A stretch of DNA of 64,000 nt, taken from positions 124,001-188,000 of the forward strand of contig DATATV010000060.1 in the NCBI GenBank assembly GCA_036268615.1, written 5' to 3'. A model generated the notes under the pieces. It saw nothing but the letters and a program-made list of their open reading frames with translations. It made no database searches and was not told where the DNA came from. The stretch comes from DATATV01 sp036268615 (lineage in GTDB: Bacteria > Actinomycetota > Actinomycetes > Mycobacteriales > Pseudonocardiaceae). Every line of letters starts with the position of its first letter. The stretch's first letter is position 1. Of this stretch, positions 16,205 through 24,504 are shown in pieces. Position numbers and translations under genes: made by a program.

Positions 16205-17314
16205 TCAACGGCGGGGTAGGTGACCGGCGCGCACCAGGCAGCCGAGCGTGTCGCAGATGACCCGGGTGGCGATCAGCGCGGTGATCTCCGCGTTGTCGTA
16301 GGGCGGCGAGCACTCGACCACCTCGATGCCGGCCAGCGGCCGTTCGGCGATCAGCTGGATGAACTTGAGGACCTCACGGGGCAGGAAGCCGCCGGGCTCG
16401 GGCCAACCGGTTCCCGGCACGAACGCGGCGTCCAGGCAGTCCACATCGAAGGACAGCCAGACCGCGTCGGTGCCGTCCCAGGCCACGTCGAGCGCGCGCT
16501 GGGCGGCGGCCTCGATGCCCATCTCCACGCAGTCGGTGACGGTCATGATGGTGGTCCCGCGCTCCCGGCCGACCTTGACGCCGGGCCGGGGCGCCTGCCA
16601 GCCGCCGATGCCGACCTGCACCAGGTTCTTCGCCGGCACGTTCGGCAGGTCGGTGGCGTGGAACCACGGCGTCGTGTGCATCCGTTCGTCCAGGTCGGTT
16701 TCCTGGGTGTCCACGTGCCGGTCGAAGTGGATGATGCCCAGCTTGCCGCCACCGAGGTGCTCGGCCACCGCCCTGGTGGTCGGGTAACCGATCGAGTGGT
16801 CGCCGCCGAGCACCACCGGCAGCGCGCCGGAGGCGTAGACGTGGCCGACCGCCTTGGAGATCTGGTCGAACGTCTTCTCGATGTTGCCGGGGATGGTGAA
16901 GATGTCGCCGAGGTCGGCGATGGTGATCGACTCACGCAGGTCCACGCCGAGCTCGAAGCTGTAGGGCCCGTACAGCGCGGAGATCTTCCGGATGCCCTGC
17001 GGCCCGAACCGGGTGCCCGAGCGGTAGGTGGTGCCGCCGTCGAACGGCGCGCCGAGCACCGCCACGTCGTAGTCCCCGCAGGCGCGTACGTCCTCGACGT
17101 AGGGCGCCTTGAGGAACGTGTTGATCCCGGCGAAGTGCGGCAGCTCACCCCGGGAGAAGGTGGGAATTCGTTTGTCCACAATGGAGTCCGCACCCGGCAG
17201 GCCGAGTTCGAGGCCGCGCCGGATCTCCTCCTCCCACCGCGTGGTGGGCAGGGCGGCCTCGGCCTCGACGGCGTAACGGGCTTCCGGACCGTAGTGGTCG
17301 TGCAGTTCGCTCAA
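16205..17314 (-). CDS. gdmH-like: Ureohydrolase-family guanidine hydrolase-like enzyme
   Basis: This 369-residue protein has the ureohydrolase metal motifs GGDHS (His173), FDRHVD (Asp198, His200, Asp202) and SFDVDCLD. Agmatinases and arginases normally have DAHxD at the second motif; here Ala is Arg, and the block continues TQETDLDERMHTTPWFHAT. As I recall, this and the ~60-residue N-terminal extension are shared with the nickel-dependent guanidine hydrolase GdmH of cyanobacteria. A guanidine-I riboswitch precedes the gene, which favours hydrolysis of guanidine to urea and ammonia over agmatine or guanidinobutyrate. The TTG start at 17314 has AAAGG 7 bases upstream. The nickel-insertion helpers known for GdmH are not in this window. 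Confidence 0.82.
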   Translation of the reverse strand: MSELHDHYGPEARYAVEAEAALPTTRWEEEIRRGLELGLPGADSIVDKRIPTFSRGELPHFAGINTFLKAPYVEDVRACGDYDVAVLGAPFDGGTTYRSGTRFGPQGIRKISALYGPYSFELGVDLRESITIADLGDIFTIPGNIEKTFDQISKAVGHVYASGALPVVLGGDHSIGYPTTRAVAEHLGGGKLGIIHFDRHVDTQETDLDERMHTTPWFHATDLPNVPAKNLVQVGIGGWQAPRPGVKVGRERGTTIMTVTDCVEMGIEAAAQRALDVAWDGTDAVWLSFDVDCLDAAFVPGTGWPEPGGFLPREVLKFIQLIAERPLAGIEVVECSPPYDNAEITALIATRVICDTLGCLVRAGHLPRR

Positions 17315-17365
17315 CGGGGAACCTTTCCACGGACGGCGCCAAGCGGCAGGCAGCCAGGCGCTGGC

Positions 17366-17473
17366 TTGCCTCCCGGGCTTTTGTCCCGCCGTGGAGCGAG
17401 TCGGCTCGACCCGCTTTCACCTCTCGGACCAGACCTGTCGGCCGCGATTCGCGGCACGGCAACGGAACCCTAG
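17366..17473 (-). promoter_or_regulatory. Guanidine-I (ykkC subtype 1) riboswitch
   Basis: On the minus strand, from 17473, the sequence shows the conserved blocks CTAGGGTTCCG (17473-17463), then CTGGTCCGAGAGG, then ACGGCGGGACAAAAG running into CCCGGGAGG (ending at 17369). These are the signature blocks of the ykkC/guanidine-I aptamer in the right order and spacing. A stem AGCCAG/CTGGCT follows directly, before the ribosome-binding site of the ureohydrolase, and may form the expression platform. The motif is usually an ON switch for guanidine export or breakdown genes. A TTGACC box occurs upstream at 17499-17504. Confidence 0.92.
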
Positions 17474-17714
17474 GTGCGCCTCACTTCCGTGTGAGTCAGG
17501 TCAAGTGCAGCGGGCGCCGGTCACCCCTGGATGACCAGGTGATGTCGGGCCGGTCACCGATCGGGCCGATCCGGTCCGGTTCGTGTCATCCGGGCTTAAC
17601 CGAGGGCCCGAGCCAGAATTCACCACGCGATGAAAATCACCCCGTCGTGGTTCTGCGTGGGGCTGTCCGGTGTGTGATCATTCGACCGCATCAAATGACC
17701 GGTGGGAAGTGACG

Positions 17715-18428
17715 ATGTCCGAGACAACAGGCGACGAGACCGCCGAGCACACCCTGGTCGACGGCGCTCCCGTCCCGACCGAACCGGCCCCGCTGCTGGT
17801 CGCCGAGCGGCTCGGCCACAAGGGCGGGCACGGCTGGGCCTTCCGGGACGTCGACCTGACCCTGCCGGTGGGCGGACTGACCGCGATCGCCGGGCGCAGC
17901 GGCAGCGGCCGCACCATGCTGCTGCTCACCCTCGCCGGCCGGGCCAAGCCGAGCAGCGGCCGGCTGGCCGTGGCCGGCGACACCGCGGCCAAGGCGATCC
18001 GGGCCGCGGTCGCGGTCGGCCGGATCACCGGCGTCGCGGAGCCCGAGCCGGACCTGCGGGTGCACGACCACGTGCGAGAACTGCACGCGCTGGCCGGTCG
18101 CGGAGTCGACTACGGCTGGGCCAGGGACCTCGTCGGGCTCTCCGCGCCCGGCCACACCCTGGTCGACGACCTGGACGCGGCCCGGCGTTGCCTGCTGGCG
18201 CTCGCTCTCGCCGTGGCCACCCGGCCGAGGGCGGTGGTGTTGGACGACGTGGACCAACAGGTCGACGGCGAGCAGCAGCGGCAGATCTGGGCCGCCCTGC
18301 GAGCCGTGACCGGTGCGGGCATCGCGGTGCTCGCCAGCTGCGTCGATCCGGCCGTGGCGATCGCCGCCGACGCCGACGTGCTCACCCTGCCCGCCCCCGA
18401 TCCGGCCCAGGCAGAAGACGAACTCTGA
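17715..18428 (+). CDS. ABC transporter ATP-binding subunit-like protein with degenerate motifs
   Basis: This 237-residue protein aligns by layout with ABC ATPases: Walker A region GRSGSGRT (60-67) and Walker B region RAVVLDDVD. However, the invariant Walker A Lys is Arg66, the LSGGQ signature is replaced by LVDDLDAARR, and the catalytic Glu after Walker B is Asp. Hydrolysis is thus likely impaired. The ATG at 17715 is chosen over upstream codons because the preceding residues resemble nothing and GGGAAG lies just upstream. The next gene, a YhgE/Pip membrane protein, starts 20 bases later, so the two probably form a unit. Confidence 0.8.
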   Translation: MSETTGDETAEHTLVDGAPVPTEPAPLLVAERLGHKGGHGWAFRDVDLTLPVGGLTAIAGRSGSGRTMLLLTLAGRAKPSSGRLAVAGDTAAKAIRAAVAVGRITGVAEPEPDLRVHDHVRELHALAGRGVDYGWARDLVGLSAPGHTLVDDLDAARRCLLALALAVATRPRAVVLDDVDQQVDGEQQRQIWAALRAVTGAGIAVLASCVDPAVAIAADADVLTLPAPDPAQAEDEL

Positions 18429-18448
18429 GGAAGAAGAGGACCCCGGTC

Positions 18449-20740
18449 GTGAAGCGCGCGCTCACCCTGGTCGGCCTGGAGATCCGCCGATTCCGCACCC
18501 CGTTGCAACGGTTCGGCCTGATCTTCATCACCTGTGTCCCGCTGCTCTACGGAGCGCTGTACCTGTGGTCGAACTGGGACCCCTACGGCCGGCTGAACAC
18601 CATTCCGGTGGCCGTGGTCGACCAGGACCAGCCGGTGACGGTGAACAACCAGCGGGTCGACGCGGGTGGGCTGTTCGCGCAGAACCTCAGGTCCGACCCG
18701 ATCTTCGACTGGCACTTCGTCAGCAGGGCCGACGCCGACACCGGGGTACAGGACGGCCGGTACTACTTCACCATCAACGTGCCGGCCGACTTCTCCGCCA
18801 AGCTGGCCAGCGGCGCGACCGGCACGCCGCAGCGGGCGGCGATGTCGATCGTGCTGAACGACGCGAACGGCTACGTGGTCGGCAAGATGGCCGAGAGCGT
18901 GCAGTCCGAACTGCAGAACAAGATCGACGCGGCCGCGGTGAGCGCCTACTTCGAGTCGGTCTTCGGGAACCTGCAACAACTGCACGACGGCATCACCAAC
19001 GCGGCCAACGGCGCGGGCTCGCTGCGCGACGGGCTGGCTGGCGCGTCCTCCGGCGCCAACACGCTGGCCGGCGGGCTGACCTCGCTCAAGACCGGCGCCG
19101 ACAAACTCGTCACCGGCTCGCAGCAGGTGGCCACCGGGGTGAACTCGATCGCGAACGTGGTGGTACCACTGGCAAACCAGGTGGCCGACGCGATCCCGTC
19201 GGTGACTCAGAACGCGGCCCAGGCCGCCGGGACGGCAGCCGACGCGGCCACCACGGCCGCGCAGCTGAGCGGCGCGGTGTCCGGCAACGCGGACTCGGTG
19301 CAGGCCGAGGTGACCGCGTTGGGCGCCGCGCATCCCGAGCTCCAGTCCGATCCCGCCTACCAGAAGCTGGTGTCGGCGACGAGCACCGCCGCCGGGCTGG
19401 CCAACCAGGTCGACACCGGCGCGAAACAGGTGGCCACGCTGACCGGCACGGTGGCCGCCGGCGCGCAGACCCTGGCCGCCGACGCGCCGAAACTACAGTC
19501 CCAGGTCCGCGGCGCGGCCGGCCAGATCCAGCAGTTGGCAACCGGCGCCACCCAGGTGGCCACCGGCATGCGGACGCTGGACACCGGCATCGGCACCGCG
19601 TCCACCGGCGCCAACTCACTGGCCGGCGGGCTGACGACAGCACACAACGGCGCGATCAGCCTGGCTGACGGCCTGGCCGAGGCCCGCGACCAGATCCCGG
19701 TGCTGTCCACCGGTCAACAGAAGGACAACGCGGCCACGCTGGCCGCGCCGGTGGACATCTCGCTGACCAATCTGCACCCGGCCGACACCTACGGCCGTGG
19801 CCTGACACCGTTCTTCTACGCGATCGCGCTGTGGGTGTTCGGCCTGTCCTCGTTCCTGCTGCTGCGCGCGTCGCCGGGCCGGGCGCTGATGAGTCGGGCC
19901 GGCGCGATCCGGGCGACAATGGCCGGCTGGCTGCCGGTCGCGCTCGTCGGGGTGGTGGCGATGTTGTTGCTGTTCCTGGTTCTACAGTTCGGCCTGGGCC
20001 TCGATCCGCAGAGCCTGTGGGCAACACTGGGGTTGTTGGTGCTCGCGGTCGGCACGTTCACCGCGATCTCGCACCTGTTGCGCAGCCTACTGGGCGGCGC
20101 GGCCAGCGCGGTCATGCTCATCCTGCTGATCGTCCAGCTGACCACCTGCGGCGGCATCTATCCGGTGGAGACGCTGCCGCTGCCGTTCCGGTTCGTGCAT
20201 CCGGCGCTGCCGATGAGCTATCTGGTGGACGGCCTGCGGGTGGGCATCAGCGGCGGCGACGGCGCCCACCTGGTCCGGGACGTGATCGTGGTGGCCGCGT
20301 TTGGCCTCGGCGCGCTGATCCTGGACGTGCTGGCGGTGCGTCGGCGACGCACCAACTACACCATCGCCACCCTGAAACCGGACCTGGAGCTGCAACCGAC
20401 GCGCTACCGTGGCGGACATGACCAGCACGATCGAATCGGCGCCGGCACTGGACCGCGAGCCGAACCGGTCACCGGCTCACCGAATCGTGGTCGTGCTGGC
20501 GCTGGTCGGCGCGGCGCTGCAACTGGCTCTGCTGTGCGCGTGCGGTGTCTTCGTGGTCAACACTGTCCGCGGCGTGCTCGCCCACCACGTCTCCCCGGTC
20601 GGCGTGCCGATCGTGCTGGGTGCGTTCGCCGTCGTCGGCGTCATCGGCACCCTGCTCGTCACCGGAGTGGTCCGGCTGATCCGGCGCGAGGCCGGCGGGT
20701 CGACGTCGCTCGTCTTCGGCTGCGTACTGGCTCTGCCTGA
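18449..20740 (+). CDS. YhgE/Pip-family (ABC-2 type) membrane protein
   Basis: The N-terminus has one transmembrane helix (IFITCVPLLYGALYLWSNWDP), the hallmark YLWSNWDPYG of YhgE/Pip proteins. A large extracellular region follows with heptad-like TGA.QVATG repeats, then five or six C-terminal helices of the ABC-2 permease type. Relatives include phage-infection proteins and the pore parts of type VII-linked or lipid export systems. The GTG start at 18449 follows GAGGA. The natural family end lies near codon 655 (LQPTR), but this frame has no stop until 20740. Its last ~110 residues read through the next gene in another frame, so a frameshift or lost stop is likely. Confidence 0.8.
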   Translation: MKRALTLVGLEIRRFRTPLQRFGLIFITCVPLLYGALYLWSNWDPYGRLNTIPVAVVDQDQPVTVNNQRVDAGGLFAQNLRSDPIFDWHFVSRADADTGVQDGRYYFTINVPADFSAKLASGATGTPQRAAMSIVLNDANGYVVGKMAESVQSELQNKIDAAAVSAYFESVFGNLQQLHDGITNAANGAGSLRDGLAGASSGANTLAGGLTSLKTGADKLVTGSQQVATGVNSIANVVVPLANQVADAIPSVTQNAAQAAGTAADAATTAAQLSGAVSGNADSVQAEVTALGAAHPELQSDPAYQKLVSATSTAAGLANQVDTGAKQVATLTGTVAAGAQTLAADAPKLQSQVRGAAGQIQQLATGATQVATGMRTLDTGIGTASTGANSLAGGLTTAHNGAISLADGLAEARDQIPVLSTGQQKDNAATLAAPVDISLTNLHPADTYGRGLTPFFYAIALWVFGLSSFLLLRASPGRALMSRAGAIRATMAGWLPVALVGVVAMLLLFLVLQFGLGLDPQSLWATLGLLVLAVGTFTAISHLLRSLLGGAASAVMLILLIVQLTTCGGIYPVETLPLPFRFVHPALPMSYLVDGLRVGISGGDGAHLVRDVIVVAAFGLGALILDVLAVRRRRTNYTIATLKPDLELQPTRYRGGHDQHDRIGAGTGPRAEPVTGSPNRGRAGAGRRGAATGSAVRVRCLRGQHCPRRARPPRLPGRRADRAGCVRRRRRHRHPARHRSGPADPARGRRVDVARLRLRTGSA

Positions 20741-20846
20741 ACTGGCCATGCTGGTGGCCGCGTCCCACCACGGTGGGCTGGCGATCCTCGCGTTCGGCCC
20801 ACTGGCCACATTGGTCGGGATCGCGCTGCCCGGCACCCGCCGCTAG
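20409..20846 (+). CDS. Small integral membrane protein of unknown function
   Basis: This 145-residue product has about four hydrophobic helices (VVLALVGAALQLALLCACGVFVV; IVLGAFAVVGVIGTLLVTGVV; LVFGCVLALPELAMLVAA; ILAFGPLATLVGIAL). No family is recognised. The start may be GTG 20409 or ATG 20418. It overlaps the preceding permease frame by 332 bases, though its own frame gives the more protein-like sequence there. It ends convergently on the next gene with a few bases of overlap. Confidence 0.65.
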   Translation: MADMTSTIESAPALDREPNRSPAHRIVVVLALVGAALQLALLCACGVFVVNTVRGVLAHHVSPVGVPIVLGAFAVVGVIGTLLVTGVVRLIRREAGGSTSLVFGCVLALPELAMLVAASHHGGLAILAFGPLATLVGIALPGTRR

Positions 20847-21313
20847 TGGTGCCGGCGAACCCAGTCGCCGAGTTCGGCGACGGCCTGCCGGCCACGTCTG
20901 TTGGCCGCGGCGACCCTGGTGTCCTGCCGGAACGCCGACAACTTCGTGACCCGCTTGTCTCCGGCGTCATCCGTCCACCTGATCGCCGGCACGGCGCCCG
21001 CACCGACCTCGGCGATCGAGCGGATCGGGATACGCCGCGCCCGACCGAATCCGCGCACCGTGACGGTGTCGGCGGTGGCATCGACACCGAACCGGAACAC
21101 CCGAACACTGGCCGGAACCGCCAGCACGACCAGCACGACGCCCACCAGTCCCTGATAGGTCTCGTTCGAGCTCAGGTCGACGAGCACGGCGAGCAGCAGT
21201 GCGGCGAGCACCCACACCGAGGCCACCGCGCTGGCCCGAGCCAGCCAGATCATCCGCAGTACAAGCCGATTCCGGCTTCGATCATCCCCAGGACCCGACA
21301 CCGACGCCCCCAT
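20843..21313 (-). CDS. Membrane protein with a PH-like domain
   Basis: The product of about 156 residues has two adjacent transmembrane helices (MIWLARASAVASVWVLAALLLAVLV and YQGLVGVVLVVLAVPAS). A C-terminal part (VRVFRFGVDATADTVTVRGFGRARRIPIRSIAEVGAG) resembles bacterial PH domains fused to membrane hairpins. The start is uncertain: ATG 21313 is used here, while TTG 21373 or GTG 21325 in the same frame would add up to 20 residues. It lies directly downstream of the LCP gene on the same strand and may be co-transcribed. Confidence 0.65.
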   Translation of the reverse strand: MGASVSGPGDDRSRNRLVLRMIWLARASAVASVWVLAALLLAVLVDLSSNETYQGLVGVVLVVLAVPASVRVFRFGVDATADTVTVRGFGRARRIPIRSIAEVGAGAVPAIRWTDDAGDKRVTKLSAFRQDTRVAAANRRGRQAVAELGDWVRRHH

Positions 21314-21374
21314 CCCCCGTGTCACCGACCCCCATCCTGGCACGACCCGAGCCGTCAGCACATCCTGTTCCAAC

Positions 21375-23195
21375 TCACTTCACGCACGGGATGCTGCCGC
21401 CGGTCAACGCACTGAGCTGGGTGGGCGCCGGACCGGCGACGCCGCCGCTGTCCGCGGCTACCGCGCTGGCCGGTGGCACGGTCGTGGTCGGTGTGGTCGG
21501 CGAGCCGGCGCTGCCGGCCAGGGCTGAGGGCATCCGGAAGTCCGAGCCGAGGATCACCTTGACCCGGCCCGAGTGCACCGCCGTGCTCGACTCCACCTGT
21601 ACGTCCCCGAGCAGGTCGGACAACTGCTGGGCCGGCAGCGACGCGCCGGTGCCGTACTCGATCAGCGACTTGGTGCGGCGACTGGTGTCGGTGCTGGTCG
21701 CGCCCTGGGTGTAGCCGTTCCTGGCCAGCGCCGACTCCAGCCGGCCGGCCACCCCGCTCTGCCCGGACGCGTTCTCCACGTCCACCACCGCGGTGGGCGG
21801 CGGGGTCGTGGTGGTCGTGGGCGGCGAGGTCGTGGTGGTGGACGCGGACGGATGCGCGCCGACGGTGGCCGGGGGTGTCGGGTAGAGCAAGCTGTGCACG
21901 GTGCTCTGGATCAGCGGCACATTGACGATGTTCACGTCCTCGCCGGCCGAGTCCTTGCCGAAGCTCTGGACCGGCAGCGTGTAGAACGTGATCTTGCCGC
22001 TGGTCAGGTTGGATGCCTGCTGGGCAAAGGAAAGCAGATCCAGCTTGTCGTCGATGGCGATGTTCGCCTTGGCCACACCGAGAATGCCGGACAGCTTGGC
22101 CGGATCGGTGAACGTGCCCGCCTGTCTGAGCTGGAAGGCGAGCGAGGAGATGAACGCCTGCTGCCGCCGTTCCCGGTCCAGGTCGGTGAACTGTAGCTCC
22201 GGGTGCACGTTGTCCCGCCGCTGCCGCACGAACGCCAGCGCCTGCGAGGCGTTGATCACGTTGGTGCCCTTGTGGAAACTCGCGCCGGAGTAGCTGTCCA
22301 CGGTGTCCTCGTTCACGCACACGGTGATCGGCTGGACCACCTGGGCGATCTCGAAGAACGCGATCAGCGTCACCTCGATGAAGTGGTCGATCGGCACACC
22401 GCCGAGGAACTGCCGAACGGTGTCGGCCTCCTCCTTGCGCGCCGCGTCCCGCTCCCCCTGCACCCGCGCGGCGCCACTGACGCCCCGCGCGGCGAGCACC
22501 TTGGACTCCTGGTCGAAGGCCAACCCGTAGGCTTGCTTGATCTTGCCGTGACACTGGCCGTCCGGGCAGCCGGGGATGGCAACATAGTCGTCGCGCGGAA
22601 TGGAGATCGACGTGGCCCGGCTGCCGTCGCCGGGCACGTGCAGCAGCATCAACACGTTGGAGTTCTCGCCGCCGTCGTCCTGGTCGCCGGCGTGCAGCTC
22701 GTTGTAGATGTTCTGCGGCAACGAGTTGCCGTTCTCGTCCAATCGGGTGTCCAACCCCATGATCAGGATGTTGGTGTCCCCGTTGACCGACTTGGGCTCG
22801 TTCGTGTCGATGGCGTTCGACTTGGTGACCGCGCTGTCGAAGTTGTGGTAGGTGACCCACGCGTAACCGGTGCCGGCCAACACGATCGCGGACACCAGAC
22901 CGAGCACGACACCGCCCAGCACCAGACCCCACCGGCGCCGTCGCCGGGTCGCCGGCCTGGCCCTGCTCCGCGCGGGTGCGGGCCGCGCCGACGTGGCCGA
23001 TAACTCCGCCGGTTCGTCCACAGTGGCCTGGAGGCCGGCGATCTCGGTGGTGTCGTCCTCAGCCGCCGGTGGGCGACGGGACGAGACCGGCGGACGGGAT
23101 GACTTCGACCGGCCGGCACCGAGTTCCCCCTGGCGCGGCGGATTCCATTCGTCGCCTTCCAACCCGATCTCCCCCATCCCGACAGGCGCGAACAC
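21375..23195 (-). CDS. LytR-CpsA-Psr (LCP) family protein with C-terminal LytR_C domain
   Basis: The 606-residue protein has a Pro/Arg-rich cytoplasmic N-terminus, one transmembrane helix (about 88-112), an LCP domain (NILIMGLDTR, SISIPRDDYV, INASQALAFVRQRR) and, after a Thr/Pro-rich linker, a LytR_C domain (VDVENASGQSGVAGRLESALARNGY). LCP proteins transfer glycopolymers such as arabinogalactan or teichoic acids from polyprenyl carriers to peptidoglycan at the outer membrane face. The expected Arg/Asp residues binding pyrophosphate are present in the LDTR and RQRR motifs. An alternative start lies at 23177. It is longer than average because of the N-terminal and linker extensions. Confidence 0.88.
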   Translation of the reverse strand: MFAPVGMGEIGLEGDEWNPPRQGELGAGRSKSSRPPVSSRRPPAAEDDTTEIAGLQATVDEPAELSATSARPAPARSRARPATRRRRRWGLVLGGVVLGLVSAIVLAGTGYAWVTYHNFDSAVTKSNAIDTNEPKSVNGDTNILIMGLDTRLDENGNSLPQNIYNELHAGDQDDGGENSNVLMLLHVPGDGSRATSISIPRDDYVAIPGCPDGQCHGKIKQAYGLAFDQESKVLAARGVSGAARVQGERDAARKEEADTVRQFLGGVPIDHFIEVTLIAFFEIAQVVQPITVCVNEDTVDSYSGASFHKGTNVINASQALAFVRQRRDNVHPELQFTDLDRERRQQAFISSLAFQLRQAGTFTDPAKLSGILGVAKANIAIDDKLDLLSFAQQASNLTSGKITFYTLPVQSFGKDSAGEDVNIVNVPLIQSTVHSLLYPTPPATVGAHPSASTTTTSPPTTTTTPPPTAVVDVENASGQSGVAGRLESALARNGYTQGATSTDTSRRTKSLIEYGTGASLPAQQLSDLLGDVQVESSTAVHSGRVKVILGSDFRMPSALAGSAGSPTTPTTTVPPASAVAADSGGVAGPAPTQLSALTGGSIPCVK

Positions 23196-23352
23196 CGGCG
23201 GGTAACGCCGGGTGCCACGTCGATGTTGAGCGGGAGACTACCGCGACCGCGCCAAGCGGATGTTCGACCTCGAAGAAGTACCAGTTCAGGGCCGGATCTC
23301 CGGCGGGTTTCCTGACCACACGGACGTTTTATGACGGTAGGTAGTCGTTTCG

Positions 23353-24486
23353 TCACGCGCCAACGGGTGCGGCCAGCCGGGCGCGCAGCCAGTCGTGGAA
23401 CTCGGCGATGTGATGCTCGGCCGGCACCAGCACACCCCCGTCGCGGTAGGCGCGCGAGTCCATCGCCGGCTGGCAGCGTTCGCAGGCGTCGAAGTCCTGC
23501 TGGTTGACCCGGTGGAACAACTCCACAGAGGCGTCGACGTCACGCCCCTCGGTGACCACCGACGGCGCGTACAGCCAGTCGCACTCGACCACCGTGCGGT
23601 CCGCGGCCAGCGGGAACATCCGGTGCAGGATCACGTGGTCGGGCACGAGGTTGATGAACACCTGCGGCCGCACGGTGATCGCGTAGTAGCGCCGGTCCTG
23701 GTCGTCGGTGAGCGTGTCCAGCCGGCCGAACCCGGGCCGGCCGTCCACGGTGAACCCGGTGATCTCCGCACCGAACTCGGCGCCGTGCCCGACGTAGTAC
23801 TGCGCGGCGTAACCGCTCGCGAACTCGGGCAGCACCTCGGTCAGTTCGGGGTGGATGGTCGCGCAGTGGTAGCACTCCATGAAGTTCTCGACAATCAGCT
23901 TCCAGTTCGCCCGCACGTCGTACCGAATCCGCCGACCGACCGCGAGTTCGCCGATCCGGTAGTGGTCGATGGCGTCGGCCGAGCCGAGCCGCTGGGTGAC
24001 CGCGGCGATCACCGTGTCGGCAAAGGACGGTGGCTGCTCGGCGAGGTTCAGCCAGGCGTAACCGAGCCACTCACGCAGGTGCACCGGGCGCAGGCCGAAC
24101 TCGGTCCGATCGATGTCCGGCATCGAGGTCAGGTTCGGCGCGGCGATCAGCTTTCCGTCCAGACCGTAGGTCCACGCGTGGTAGGTGCACTGGAACGCCC
24201 GTCGCACCGAGCCCTGTTCCTCGACGCACAGCCGGGCGCCGCGGTGCCGGCAGATGTTCAGGAACGCCCGCAGCGCACCATCTCGGGACCGGGTGACCAG
24301 CACGCTCTCCCGACCCACCTGGACCGTGCGGTACTCCCCCGGCTCGGCGAGTTCGACCGACCGGACCGCGCAGAACCACAACGACTCGAACACGGCCGAC
24401 TGCTCGGCCGCGAACAGCTCGGGGTCCGTGTAGTAGCGGCCGGGCAGCGTGCGTAACAGGCTCGCCGGCAGGTCGGTCGCGGTCAT
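23353..24486 (-). CDS. gbcA-like: Rieske non-heme iron oxygenase alpha subunit, probable glycine betaine demethylase
   Basis: This 377-residue enzyme has a Rieske centre, C79-x-H81 and C100-x2-H103, and a mononuclear iron site beginning with ENFMECYHCATIHP (His207, His212). The architecture matches ring-hydroxylating-type oxygenases, a subgroup of which removes a methyl group from quaternary amines (GbcA, stachydrine demethylase). The neighbours are a dimethylglycine dehydrogenase-like gene 18 bases upstream and, divergently, choline and betaine aldehyde dehydrogenases. Conversion of glycine betaine to dimethylglycine plus formaldehyde is therefore inferred. Electrons could come from the ferredoxin/reductase pair at 28067-29655, since no GbcB-type reductase is adjacent. 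Confidence 0.82.
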   Translation of the reverse strand: MTATDLPASLLRTLPGRYYTDPELFAAEQSAVFESLWFCAVRSVELAEPGEYRTVQVGRESVLVTRSRDGALRAFLNICRHRGARLCVEEQGSVRRAFQCTYHAWTYGLDGKLIAAPNLTSMPDIDRTEFGLRPVHLREWLGYAWLNLAEQPPSFADTVIAAVTQRLGSADAIDHYRIGELAVGRRIRYDVRANWKLIVENFMECYHCATIHPELTEVLPEFASGYAAQYYVGHGAEFGAEITGFTVDGRPGFGRLDTLTDDQDRRYYAITVRPQVFINLVPDHVILHRMFPLAADRTVVECDWLYAPSVVTEGRDVDASVELFHRVNQQDFDACERCQPAMDSRAYRDGGVLVPAEHHIAEFHDWLRARLAAPVGA

Positions 24487-24504
24487 GGCCAGCCTTTCCA
24501 GTAC

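Noticed and set aside
16205..17314. Plain agmatinase call for the ureohydrolase
   Set aside because: The DRHVD variant motif, N-terminal extension and guanidine-I riboswitch favour guanidine as substrate.
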